From Firmicutes bacterium CAG:110 (lineage in GTDB: Bacteria; Bacillota; Clostridia; Oscillospirales; Oscillospiraceae): 19,118 nucleotides of DNA. Positions 1-6,838 of this stretch are shown in pieces (the stretch's first letter is position 1; every line of letters begins with the position of its first letter). Below the pieces are notes generated by a model. That model worked only from the letters and a program-made list of their open reading frames with translations. It was not told where the DNA came from and did not search any database. Both the position numbers and the translations under genes were made by a program. The DNA is taken from NCBI GenBank assembly GCA_000434635.1, contig HF988145.1:13966-33083 (forward strand). Reading direction: 5' to 3'.

Positions 1-16
1 GGCATTTCAAAATGCC
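1..16. repeat. Perfect inverted repeat at window edge, possible terminator
   Basis: GGCATTT (1-7) and AAATGCC (10-16) are perfect reverse complements. They lie just past the stop codon of the minus-strand acetyltransferase that ends at 29. This could be the stem of its terminator, but the stretch where a minus-strand U-run would lie is outside the window, so the call cannot be completed. Confidence 0.35.
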
Positions 17-28
17 GCGGGGCTGATT

Positions 29-799
29 TTATTTCCGTCTGACCAGTTCCAGAACCTCGCTCATTTTTCCGCAGATGGCATTGTAGTTCTCCCGGCGGTG
101 GGGTCTTAAGCAGGCAGAGCAATCCTTGATGCCGCTTTCCGTATACCGGAACGCGCCGCCGCATTTGTCACCCAGACAGTACAGCGGGCAGTAGCAGAAC
201 AGGCAACTGAAGGTCTCCGGGTCAGCGCCCTGATGGCAGGGAAAATATTCGCATTCCCGGTTCTGGAAGAAATCGTAGTGAGTCTGGCGTCTCAGGTCAA
301 TCCAATAGCGCTGCTCCACCACGCCGTCCACTTCCACTTCGTTTTCCAGGACGCCGCCGTTGCGCCGGATGCTCCTGGCAGAACCGATGTTGTCCTTGTC
401 ACAGACCATCAGCACCCGGTCGATCCCCAGCTTCTTGCATTCCTCCAGCGCCAGAGCAATCATACGGGTGGCAACGCCCCTGCGCCGCTGGGAGGGCAGC
501 ACACCGTCGCCGATGTGGCCGCCGTCCAACAACAGCCTGTCATTCAGCCGGTGGCGGATATTCACCGCGCCAACGAAAATATCCTGCTCCGTATCCAGAC
601 AGAAGAAGGTGGAGTCCGGCACAAGTTCCTCCGTCTCATCCTTCACATCCAGATTGGCAAGATAGTTGTCAAAGTCCCGGTAATCCAATCGGCGAATGGC
701 GTAAGGGACGATCTTCTCCCCCGTCGCGTACCACTGGGACATCATATCGTTCAGGTGCTGCCGGTACTTTGGTTCCAATTTTACAAGCTTTAACGTCAT
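29..799 (-). CDS. GNAT N-acetyltransferase fused to a C-terminal cysteine-rich metal-binding domain
   Basis: The 256-residue protein has two parts. Residues about 1-170 form a GNAT fold with the acetyl-CoA loop QRRRGVATRM (104-113) and an asparagine-containing helix near 136-147. Residues about 174-240 match the 'cysteine-rich small domain' family (probable metal binding), with C183, C188-H189, C199, C202, C204, C208, C213, C227, C230 and H234 in CxxxxCH, CxxCxC and CxxC arrangements. The GNAT family transfers acetyl from acetyl-CoA to an amine; the acceptor here is unknown. The start is supported by GGAGGAA (805-811, minus) five bases upstream. It begins 33 bp after the pseudouridine synthase stop, so the two are probably co-transcribed. 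The protein is expected to be cytoplasmic. GNAT assignment is firm; the role of the Cys-rich tail (zinc or Fe-S binding, protein contact) is not known. Confidence 0.88.
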   Translation of the reverse strand: MTLKLVKLEPKYRQHLNDMMSQWYATGEKIVPYAIRRLDYRDFDNYLANLDVKDETEELVPDSTFFCLDTEQDIFVGAVNIRHRLNDRLLLDGGHIGDGVLPSQRRRGVATRMIALALEECKKLGIDRVLMVCDKDNIGSARSIRRNGGVLENEVEVDGVVEQRYWIDLRRQTHYDFFQNRECEYFPCHQGADPETFSCLFCYCPLYCLGDKCGGAFRYTESGIKDCSACLRPHRRENYNAICGKMSEVLELVRRK

Positions 800-832
800 T
801 TTTCTTCCTCCGCTCTTTTCAGCGCCGCAAAT

Positions 833-1480
833 CTATGGTATAATCTTTCCAAATTCCGTCCATGGGAACACAGCGGGCGGCTCTTTGGAGAACTCCGCCC
901 ACTCCCCCGTTTCCGGATGATGAAAGCCGATTTTCGCCGACCACAGGGCAATTTCACAGGGGTCGTCCAGAACGGCGTACTTCCGCTCCCCCACCAGTGG
1001 CATTCCCCGGCTGGAAAACTGCACCCGTATCTGATGAGTGCGCCCGGTGTGGAGCCGCACACGCACAAGAGACATGCCATCCGCATATTCCAGAACACGG
1101 TAGGAAAGCGCCGCCTCCTGCACGCCCTTCCCCGGCGCGTCCGCCACGAAGGTCATCCGTCTTGCCTTGTCCCGCGCCAGCAGGTCACGAAGCGTCCCCT
1201 CCGGACTTTCCGGTCTGCCATGGACGACGGCCAGATATTCTTTGCTGAACTGGTCTTCCCGAATCTGTCGGGACAGCTCCGACGCCGCGCGGGCGTTTCT
1301 CGCCAGCACCATCACGCCGCTGACCACCCGGTCAAGCCGGTGCACCGTGCGCACGTCGGCCTTGGGGTCGCCCAGAGCTTCCCGCACCAGCTCCGGCAGT
1401 CCCCCCGGCTCGTCGGTGGAGAGGACTCTCGCCGGCTTGATGCAGACCAGAATATCCGAATCCTGATACAGTATTTCCAT
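833..1480 (-). CDS. RluA-family pseudouridine synthase
   Basis: This 215-residue protein isomerises uridine to pseudouridine in rRNA or tRNA. The catalytic motif HRLDRVVSG places the nucleophilic aspartate at residue 50, and the second family motif, LHTGRTHQIRVQ, spans 144-155. There is no N-terminal S4 domain, so it resembles the compact RluA/TruC type rather than RluC/RluD. The reading frame extends upstream to 1537, but I chose the ATG at 1480 for two reasons: MEILYQDSDILVCIKP is the usual family N-terminus, and a good promoter (1509-1537) overlaps the longer version. The ribosome binding site is weak (GGGGTG). It stands divergent from the dehydrogenase at 1550 and is first in an operon with the acetyltransferase. 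The target nucleotide cannot be read from the sequence. Confidence 0.92.
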   Translation of the reverse strand: MEILYQDSDILVCIKPARVLSTDEPGGLPELVREALGDPKADVRTVHRLDRVVSGVMVLARNARAASELSRQIREDQFSKEYLAVVHGRPESPEGTLRDLLARDKARRMTFVADAPGKGVQEAALSYRVLEYADGMSLVRVRLHTGRTHQIRVQFSSRGMPLVGERKYAVLDDPCEIALWSAKIGFHHPETGEWAEFSKEPPAVFPWTEFGKIIP

Positions 1481-1508
1481 TGCGCACCCCACACAAAGCG
1501 TTTTCCCT

Positions 1509-1537
1509 ATCCTATCAAAAATACGCCTGTTTTGCAA
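1509..1537 (-). promoter_or_regulatory. Candidate sigma-A promoter for the pseudouridine synthase operon
   Basis: On the minus strand, TTGCAA (1532-1537) is separated by 17 bases from TAGGAT (1509-1514). It lies in the 69-bp divergent gap between the pseudouridine synthase and the dehydrogenase. I see no equally convincing promoter for the plus-strand dehydrogenase in this gap. Confidence 0.45.
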
Positions 1538-1549
1538 GGAGGAATTGCC

Positions 1550-2509
1550 ATGAAGATCGTCATTCTCGACGGTTACGCCTTAAATCCCGGCGATTTGAGC
1601 TACGAGCCTCTTCGCCAGTTCGGCGAACTGACCATTTACGACCGCACGGACACCGAGGACGAAGCCATTGCCCGCATTGCGGATAGTGAGATCGTGCTGG
1701 TGAACAAGCTCCCCGTCACCGAGCGGCTGCTGGATGCCTGTCCCAGCATCCGTCTGATCTGCGTTCAGGCGACGGGCTACAATACCGTGGACTGTGCCGC
1801 CTGCGCCCGCCGGGGCATTCCCGTGACCAACGTCCCCACCTACGGTACCGCCGCCGTGGCGCAGTTTACGTTCGCGCTGATGCTGGAGCTGTGTCACCGG
1901 GTCGGACACCACGACGTGCTGGTACATGCGGGTCGGTGGGAAAGCTGCGGCTCCTTCTGCTTCTGGGACACCCCGCAGATGGAGCTGGCCGGGAAGACGC
2001 TGGGCATTGTCGGCTTCGGGCGCATCGGTCAGGCCGTGGCGAACATCGCCCGCGCCTTTGGCATGAATGTTCTTTCCTACAGCCGCACCCGCCGTCCCGA
2101 AGGGGAAGCACTGGCGCGGTACGTCGATCTGGACACCCTGCTCGCCCAGTCGGATTTTGTCTCCCTCCACTGTCCCCTCACCCCGGCGACGGCAAAGCTC
2201 ATCAATGCCGACACCCTCGCCAAAATGAAGGATGGCGCCATCCTCATCAATACTTCCCGGGGCGGTCTGCTGGACGAAGCAGCGGTAAAAGCCGCGCTGG
2301 AAAGCGGCCGTCTCCGCGCCGCCGCTGTGGACGTAGTATCCGAAGAACCCATCACGGCGGGCAATCCCCTTCTGACCGCGCCCAACTGCATCATCACGCC
2401 CCACATGGCATGGGCGCCGCTGGAAAGCCGCCAGCGGCTTCTGGACTGCGTCATCGAGAACATCCGCTGCTTCCTGGATGGAAAGCCCCAGAACGTGGTG
2501 AATCTGTAA
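1550..2509 (+). CDS. D-2-hydroxyacid dehydrogenase, glycerate dehydrogenase/hydroxypyruvate reductase type
   Basis: The 319-residue NAD(P)-dependent oxidoreductase interconverts 2-keto acids and D-2-hydroxy acids. The Rossmann motif GFGRIG is at 155-160. The catalytic triad of the family is present: R237 (NTSRGG), E266 (DVVSEEP) and H285 (ITPHMAWA). The PH-x-AWA context is common in glycerate dehydrogenases (HprA), which favours hydroxypyruvate/glyoxylate as substrate. The arginines after the second beta strand (YSRTRR, 177-182) in place of an acidic residue hint at NADPH. AAGGAGG (1536-1542) lies seven bases before the ATG and fixes the start; the frame runs open much further upstream, but through the antisense of the pseudouridine synthase. 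It is a single-gene unit, closed by the terminator at 2519-2554. Family is certain; exact substrate is inferred. Confidence 0.93.
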   Translation: MKIVILDGYALNPGDLSYEPLRQFGELTIYDRTDTEDEAIARIADSEIVLVNKLPVTERLLDACPSIRLICVQATGYNTVDCAACARRGIPVTNVPTYGTAAVAQFTFALMLELCHRVGHHDVLVHAGRWESCGSFCFWDTPQMELAGKTLGIVGFGRIGQAVANIARAFGMNVLSYSRTRRPEGEALARYVDLDTLLAQSDFVSLHCPLTPATAKLINADTLAKMKDGAILINTSRGGLLDEAAVKAALESGRLRAAAVDVVSEEPITAGNPLLTAPNCIITPHMAWAPLESRQRLLDCVIENIRCFLDGKPQNVVNL

Positions 2510-2518
2510 GAAAAAGCA

Positions 2519-2554
2519 AAACCCTCCGTATGGCAAACGTCATACGGAGGGTTT
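2519..2554. terminator. Bidirectional intrinsic terminator between convergent genes
   Basis: AAACCCTCCGTATG (2519-2532) and CATACGGAGGGTTT (2541-2554) form a perfect 14-bp stem with an 8-nt loop. On the minus strand the stem runs into TTTTGCTTTTT; on the plus strand the trailing T-run is short. It ends both the dehydrogenase (stop at 2507-2509) and the exporter/acetyltransferase operon. The minus-strand gene's stop codon (2540-2542) lies inside the hairpin, so one arm is coding sequence. Confidence 0.9.
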
Positions 2555-3049
2555 GTCGTCCCAACACAGGGTGTACATTTTCTGATTCACCGAACCGTCC
2601 ACACAGACGGCAAAGTCCGCGACGCGGCGGAAGCCGCATTTTTCGTGGACTTTCAGGGAGGACAGGTTTCGCTTGTCCACATGAGAATAGAGCTTCGTTT
2701 TTCCCTCAAGGAAGCACTGTACCGCCCGTATCAGCGCGGCGGCAAACCCCTTTCGCCGCTGCTCCGGGGCAGTCTCCAGTGCTTCCAGTAAAAGCCCGTC
2801 CCGGTACGGTTCCAAACGCAGGGCGCTGACATACCGCCCGTTTTCCTCCCAGACGGCGTAAACCGCCCCCGGTGACCTAAAAAACACCTGACTCAGATAG
2901 CGGTAGAAATCTTCTTCCGCCAACTGGATTTGACGCATTTCCGGCTCCTCCGGCCAGAATTCCCGGCCGTTTTCCCGGTTGGATTCTGCATAAACTGCCA
3001 TCAGGCTGCTAAAATGCAGCCGGGAAAGGCTCCGCGCAAGATACAGCAT
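2540..3049 (-). CDS. GNAT family N-acetyltransferase
   Basis: The 169-residue protein shows the acetyl-CoA binding motif EQRRKGFAAALI (96-107) and the later N128...VHEKCGF element (134-140) typical of GNAT enzymes. The N-terminal 60 residues carry no motif I can assign. The start is set by AAGGAGAAGAA directly before the ATG; this ribosome binding site contains the end of the upstream exporter's stop codon, so the two genes are tightly coupled (9-bp gap). As last gene of the exporter operon, its mRNA probably shares the drug-responsive attenuation proposed upstream. A link to drug or metabolite acetylation is possible but is inference only; the acceptor is unknown. The 3' end of the gene forms one arm of the operon terminator. 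Confidence 0.88.
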   Translation of the reverse strand: MLYLARSLSRLHFSSLMAVYAESNRENGREFWPEEPEMRQIQLAEEDFYRYLSQVFFRSPGAVYAVWEENGRYVSALRLEPYRDGLLLEALETAPEQRRKGFAAALIRAVQCFLEGKTKLYSHVDKRNLSSLKVHEKCGFRRVADFAVCVDGSVNQKMYTLCWDDKPSV

Positions 3050-3058
3050 TTCTTCTCC

Positions 3059-4822
3059 TTATACCGCGTACTGGCTGGTGTAGAGGTCGTAATAGAAGCC
3101 CTTTTTCGCCAGCAGCTGAGCGTGAGTCCCCTGCTCCACAATGTGGCCGTGATTCAGCACCAGAATGAGGTCGGCGTCCACGATGGTGCTGAGCCGGTGG
3201 GCGATGACGAAGCAGGTTCTCCCCTTCATCAGCTTGTCCATGGCCTTCTGCACCAGTATTTCCGTCCGGGTGTCCACGTTGGAGGTGGCCTCGTCCAGAA
3301 TCAGCAGCGGACGACTTGCCAGCAGCGCACGGGCGATGGTCAGCAGCTGCTTCTGCCCGCCGGAAAGGTTGGTGGTGTCCTCGCTGATCAGGGTGTCGTA
3401 GCCGTCGGGCATGGTGCGGATAAAGTGGTCGCAGTATGCTTCCCGGCAGGCAAGCTCAATTTCCTCCCGGGTGGCGTCCGGCTTGCCGTAGGCCACATTC
3501 TGGGCGATGGTACCCCGGAACAGCCATGTATCCTGCAAAACCATGCCGAAATTCCGGCGCACCTCGTCCCGGGATAGGGACTTGATATCCTGCCCGTCCA
3601 GCAGAATTTTTCCGCCGTCCACGTCGTAGAACCGCATCAGCAGATTGACGATGGTGGTCTTTCCCGCGCCGGTAGGGCCGACGATGGCCACCCGCTGGCC
3701 GGGATGGACGCTGAGGTTCAGATTTTCGATCAGCGGCTCATCCTTGGTGTAGGAGAAAGCAGCCTTGTCAAAGACGACCTCGCCCCGGCAGGGTTCCGGA
3801 AGCGTTCCCTCCGGCTGCTCCTCTTCCTCCATGTCCATTATCCGGAACACCCGCTTGGCGGAGGCTTTGACATGGGTCAGGTTCGCAAACCCCGAGGCAA
3901 TCTGCTCCAAAGGAGACGCAAACTGCCGGGCAAACAGCACAATGGTCACCACAGTCCCCACGCCCACGCCCCGGCGCACGATCAGCCAGCCACCGATGAG
4001 ATTGATGCAGATATAGGCCATGGCGTTGCCAAATTTGATCAGCGGCTGCACGATGGAGCCGGTAAAGTTGGCCTTGGAGACAGCCTTGCGAAGCTGCTCG
4101 TTTACGACGGCGTGCTTCTGCGCCGTGTATTCCTCCAGATTGTAGGCTTTGGCTGTGGCAAAGTTGGTGAAGCTTTCCTCCACGATCTCCGTCAGCTCTC
4201 CGGATTTTTTGAACCACTCGTCGTAGTATTTCCCGCTGGCGCCCGCGATTTTCGAGGAGATCCACAGGGAGATCGGGGTCAGTACGATGACAAGGCAGGC
4301 CAGCACCCAGTTCTTCAGAAACATGGCGACGGCGATCATGGTGATCTGGAAAACGCCCTCCACCATCACGTCAAACACCTGATGGATGTAGTTGCCCATG
4401 GCGCTCACATCGTCGATCATGCGGTTCAGCACGTCACCCACCGGGGTCTGATCGACGTATTTCACCGGAAGACGCCGGATTTTGTCGGAAATGGCAATTC
4501 GCAGATCGCAGGTAAAATGACGGCTCACCGTCCGGTTCATCAGCTGCATATTCAGATAGCGGAACACGCCCTGCGCCGCGTACACCGCTGTCAGCAGGAG
4601 AAGTCCGCCGACAAGGCTGTCCCGGATGGGCGTCTGCCGGTCGCTCAGGCCGAAATCGTAGAGCTTTTGAATCAGGTTTCCCAGAATTTCCGGCGCGGCA
4701 ATGGAGCACAGCACCGCGAGAATTCCCAGCACCGCGCTGACCGCGACCCATCCGGCGATGCCCTTTGCCTCCCGGATGATCCGCCATGTGGTCTCGTCCA
4801 GCAGTTCATTCTTTTCACGCAT
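3059..4822 (-). CDS. Heterodimeric ABC exporter half with canonical ATPase site (BmrD-like position)
   Basis: The 587-residue half transporter has an N-terminal six-helix membrane domain (about 20-310) and an ATPase domain (about 345-580). The ATPase motifs are intact: Walker A GPTGAGKT (382-389), signature LSGGQ (486-490), Walker B LLILDEA with catalytic E511, and switch histidine H542 (AHR). It starts with ATG inside the 3' end of the preceding exporter gene (8-bp overlap), with GGGAGGG seven bases upstream. It therefore pairs with that neighbour, whose own site is degenerate, to form one consensus and one degenerate ATP site, as in BmrCD, LmrCD and TM287/288. Family members export drugs or lipids across the membrane; the substrate here is not predictable from sequence. 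Confidence 0.93.
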   Translation of the reverse strand: MREKNELLDETTWRIIREAKGIAGWVAVSAVLGILAVLCSIAAPEILGNLIQKLYDFGLSDRQTPIRDSLVGGLLLLTAVYAAQGVFRYLNMQLMNRTVSRHFTCDLRIAISDKIRRLPVKYVDQTPVGDVLNRMIDDVSAMGNYIHQVFDVMVEGVFQITMIAVAMFLKNWVLACLVIVLTPISLWISSKIAGASGKYYDEWFKKSGELTEIVEESFTNFATAKAYNLEEYTAQKHAVVNEQLRKAVSKANFTGSIVQPLIKFGNAMAYICINLIGGWLIVRRGVGVGTVVTIVLFARQFASPLEQIASGFANLTHVKASAKRVFRIMDMEEEEQPEGTLPEPCRGEVVFDKAAFSYTKDEPLIENLNLSVHPGQRVAIVGPTGAGKTTIVNLLMRFYDVDGGKILLDGQDIKSLSRDEVRRNFGMVLQDTWLFRGTIAQNVAYGKPDATREEIELACREAYCDHFIRTMPDGYDTLISEDTTNLSGGQKQLLTIARALLASRPLLILDEATSNVDTRTEILVQKAMDKLMKGRTCFVIAHRLSTIVDADLILVLNHGHIVEQGTHAQLLAKKGFYYDLYTSQYAV

Positions 4823-6539
4823 TCAGGTTCCCTCCCGTCTGGGACGCATAGATTTCCCGGTACACCCCGCACCGTTCCAACAGCTGGGCGTGGGTGCCGC
4901 TGTCCACCAGCGCGCCGCCGTCCATGACGAAAATCACATCGCAGTGCATGGCGGAGGTCACCCGCTGGGTGATGATCAGCTGGGTCTTCCCTGCAAGATT
5001 CTGGTTCAGGGTGGCGCGGAGCTTCGCTTCCGTCAGGAAGTCCAGCGCGGAAAAGCTGTCGTCAAAAATGTAGATGGGCGCATTTTTCAGCAGCGCACGG
5101 GCAATGCTCAGCCGCTGTTTCTGTCCGCCGGACAAGTTCTTGCCCGACTGGCGGATCATGTGGTCGATACCATCCGAGAAGCCGTTCACGAATTCTCCGG
5201 CCTGCGCGATCTCCAGCGCTTCCCGGATCTCCACGTCCCCCGCTTCCAGCCTGCCCATGCGCACATTGTCCCGGATAGTGCCGGAATAGATGGTCGCGTT
5301 TTGCAGCACGCAGCTGATATTGTCCCGCATGGTGCGGCGGCTGAGTGTCTGAGTCGGCATTCCGTCCATGCGAACCTCCCCGGAGGTGGGCATACGAAAG
5401 CCCAACAGGAGCTGCACCAGCGTGCTTTTTCCCGAACCGGTGCCGCCGATGATCGCCGCCCGCTGTCCCTTTTTCACGGAAAGGGTGATGTCTTTCAGGG
5501 CGGCCTCCGCCGCGCCCTCGTAGCGGAAGGTCACATGGTCAAAGTCGATATCCCCGGACAGAGTGATGTCCTGCCGCTCGATGGGGTCGGCCATGCCCTT
5601 GGCATGAAGCACCTGCCCGATGCGCTTTGCCGCCACTTCGGCCTGGGGAAAGCTGATAATGGCAAACGCACCGGTGACAACGCCCGCAGAGACCAGAGAC
5701 ACATACTGGACAATGGCAAAAATGTCGCCGCCGGTCAGACCGGTGGATGTCTCCATCCGCCAGCCGCCTAAGTACACGATCAGCACCGCCGCCACGTTCA
5801 GCAGGAAGGTCGCCAGCGGGGAAATGGCGCCCATGGCCACATTGCCCCGGATGAAGCTGTCCACCATAATGCGGGTGGCTTCGGACACCCGCTCATGCTC
5901 CCGCTTCTCGGAGTTGAACGCCCGGATGACCCGGATGCCCCGCAGACGCTCCCGCATGATCTCATTCTGCCGGTCTACAAACTTGTCGGATACTTCCCAG
6001 ATGCCGTCGATCTTCTTTCCGATGAAGATAACGATTGCCAGAATCACAGGAACGAAGGCCAGCATGGTCAGCGACAGCGCCACGTCCTTCCGCAGGGACA
6101 GCACCACACCGCCAAAAAACAGCACCGGGATCATGATGACAGTGCCGGACAGCTCCGCCGCGATCCAGCTCACCGTCTCCACATCGTGGGAACAGCGGGT
6201 CACAAGCGCCGCCGTCCCCAGCTCGCCGAATTCCTCAAAGCTCATCTGGTTGACCTTGCGGAACACGGCGGCGCGGAGGTCGGCGCAGAAAGACGCCACC
6301 ACGTCGTTGGAAATTTTCGATCCCAAGAGCACCGTTCCCAATCCCACCAGCGCCACCGCCGCCATGATGGCGCAGCATCTGACGATGTAGGCAAAATCCG
6401 CCCGATAGACGCCCTTGTTGAGAATTTCGCTCATGATGGCGGGCAGCAGCAGGTCGCAAACCGTGGATATCGCCACGGCAATGGTCGCGGCGAGCAGCCC
6501 CTTCCAATAGGGCTTCAGATAATGCATCATTTCTTTCAT
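4815..6539 (-). CDS. Heterodimeric ABC exporter half with degenerate ATPase site (BmrC-like position)
   Basis: The 574-residue half transporter has a membrane domain (about 10-300) followed by an ATPase domain (about 330-570). Walker A GGTGSGKS (365-372) and signature LSGGQ (469-473) are intact. The catalytic glutamate after Walker B is replaced by aspartate (IFDDS, D494), and the switch histidine by glutamine (ITQR, Q525). These two changes together are the hallmark of the degenerate partner in heterodimeric exporters, so this is not a defect. It is the first exporter gene, matching the bmrC-bmrD order. The ATG at 6539 is preceded by GAGG seven bases upstream. Upstream lies a long structured leader with a promoter, a leader ORF and a terminator, so expression is probably controlled by attenuation. 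Confidence 0.93.
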   Translation of the reverse strand: MKEMMHYLKPYWKGLLAATIAVAISTVCDLLLPAIMSEILNKGVYRADFAYIVRCCAIMAAVALVGLGTVLLGSKISNDVVASFCADLRAAVFRKVNQMSFEEFGELGTAALVTRCSHDVETVSWIAAELSGTVIMIPVLFFGGVVLSLRKDVALSLTMLAFVPVILAIVIFIGKKIDGIWEVSDKFVDRQNEIMRERLRGIRVIRAFNSEKREHERVSEATRIMVDSFIRGNVAMGAISPLATFLLNVAAVLIVYLGGWRMETSTGLTGGDIFAIVQYVSLVSAGVVTGAFAIISFPQAEVAAKRIGQVLHAKGMADPIERQDITLSGDIDFDHVTFRYEGAAEAALKDITLSVKKGQRAAIIGGTGSGKSTLVQLLLGFRMPTSGEVRMDGMPTQTLSRRTMRDNISCVLQNATIYSGTIRDNVRMGRLEAGDVEIREALEIAQAGEFVNGFSDGIDHMIRQSGKNLSGGQKQRLSIARALLKNAPIYIFDDSFSALDFLTEAKLRATLNQNLAGKTQLIITQRVTSAMHCDVIFVMDGGALVDSGTHAQLLERCGVYREIYASQTGGNLNA

Positions 6540-6557
6540 TTTTCTACCTCAAGCAAT

Positions 6558-6617
6558 AAAACTTCATGCATGTGCGCTGCACCGTGAAAATGCGCAAATG
6601 CTGATGCATGAAGTTTT
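6558..6617. repeat. 14-bp inverted repeat in the exporter leader
   Basis: AAAACTTCATGCAT (6558-6571) and ATGCATGAAGTTTT (6604-6617) are perfect reverse complements 32 nt apart. An inner TGCGC (6573-6577) / GCGCA (6592-6596) pair extends the fold. The element lies 19 bp upstream of the exporter ATG. It could be an RNA hairpin governing readthrough or translation, or a small palindromic repeat element. Confidence 0.7.
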
Positions 6618-6669
6618 TGTGCATCATTTCCGGTTGCCCCGTAGGGACGGGGAAATGGCACATTTCTTA

Positions 6670-6695
6670 TTTTTCTATGCATTTGCATAGAAAAA
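6670..6695. repeat. 12-bp palindrome directly after the leader terminator
   Basis: TTTTTCTATGCA (6670-6681) and TGCATAGAAAAA (6684-6695) are perfect reverse complements with a 2-nt centre. On the minus-strand RNA its 5' arm begins with the U-run of the upstream terminator, so the U-run is itself able to pair with a downstream A-run. Confidence 0.7.
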
Positions 6696-6719
6696 CGGCC
6701 CAGGCCGAAGCCTGCGCCG
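6691..6719 (-). terminator. Intrinsic terminator inside the exporter leader (attenuator)
   Basis: Read on the minus strand, CGGCGCAGGC pairs with GCCTGGGCCG (nine of ten pairs, one G-G mismatch) around a TTCG tetraloop, followed at once by TTTTT (6695-6691). This is a textbook intrinsic terminator, yet it lies downstream of the promoter and upstream of the exporter genes. It would release an RNA of about 140 nt unless antitermination occurs. Confidence 0.8.
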
Positions 6720-6743
6720 CACAAACAGCCCATGCCGGTATTC

Positions 6744-6806
6744 CTACCGCACGGTTCCCTCCGGAGCAAGTCTTCTGCCAAAAACGTTCAAGCCGTTCTT
6801 CAACAT
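6744..6806 (-). CDS. 20-codon leader peptide of the exporter operon
   Basis: A short ORF begins with ATG at 6806, has a very strong ribosome binding site (AAAGGAGG, GGAGG at 6815-6819, eight bases upstream) and ends with TAG at 6744-6746. The peptide starts MLKNGLNVFGRR and contains tandem AGA-AGA arginine codons (positions 11-12), which are rare-looking beside the GC-rich codon choice of the neighbours. It ends 24 nt before the 5' arm of the leader terminator. That spacing is suitable for coupling ribosome position to terminator folding. It probably acts through its translation, not as a stable protein. In B. subtilis the short bmrB ORF plays this part for bmrCD. No similarity to a known peptide is claimed. 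Confidence 0.6.
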   Translation of the reverse strand: MLKNGLNVFGRRLAPEGTVR

Positions 6807-6822
6807 GTTCACTTCCTCCTTT

Positions 6823-6835
6823 CTCATAATATGAG
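6823..6835. promoter_or_regulatory. Operator-like palindrome at the exporter transcription start
   Basis: CTCATA (6823-6828) and TATGAG (6830-6835) flank one central base in perfect symmetry. The site covers the expected +1 region, between the -10 box and the leader ribosome binding site. A repressor binding here would block transcription, but no regulator gene lies beside the operon within the window. Confidence 0.4.
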
Positions 6836-6838
6836 CAC

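Larger units (their letters stand above)
6540..6832 (-). promoter_or_regulatory. Structured 5' leader of the ABC exporter operon
   Basis: About 290 nt lie between the predicted transcription start and the first exporter gene. In transcript order they hold a strong ribosome binding site and 20-codon ORF (6744-6806), a small GGAA-loop hairpin over its stop codon (about 6737-6750), a UUCG-loop terminator (6691-6719), an A/T-rich palindrome (6670-6695), a CCCCGT/ACGGGG hairpin (6637-6652) and a long inverted repeat (6558-6617). A 65-codon frame from an ATG at 6733 runs through to a TGA overlapping the exporter ATG. It crosses the terminator and the palindromes, so I do not call it a gene. Confidence 0.6.

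Noticed and set aside
1481..1537. N-terminal extension of the pseudouridine synthase to the ATG at 1537
   Set aside because: The extension does not look like the family N-terminus and would overlap the best promoter (1509-1537). ATG 1480 gives the standard protein.
917..1549. Long upstream extension of the dehydrogenase frame
   Set aside because: It is antisense to the pseudouridine synthase. The AAGGAGG site and the family N-terminus fix the start at 1550.
3704..4927. Long plus-strand open frames opposite the exporter, polA and cysS genes
   Set aside because: These are antisense shadows caused by GC-rich codon use. They have no family motifs, no ribosome binding sites, and full-length conserved genes on the other strand.
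4815..6539. First exporter gene as a defective or inactive ABC protein because it lacks the catalytic glutamate and switch histidine
   Set aside because: The D and Q replacements are normal for one half of heterodimeric exporters, and the partner encoded next has the intact site.
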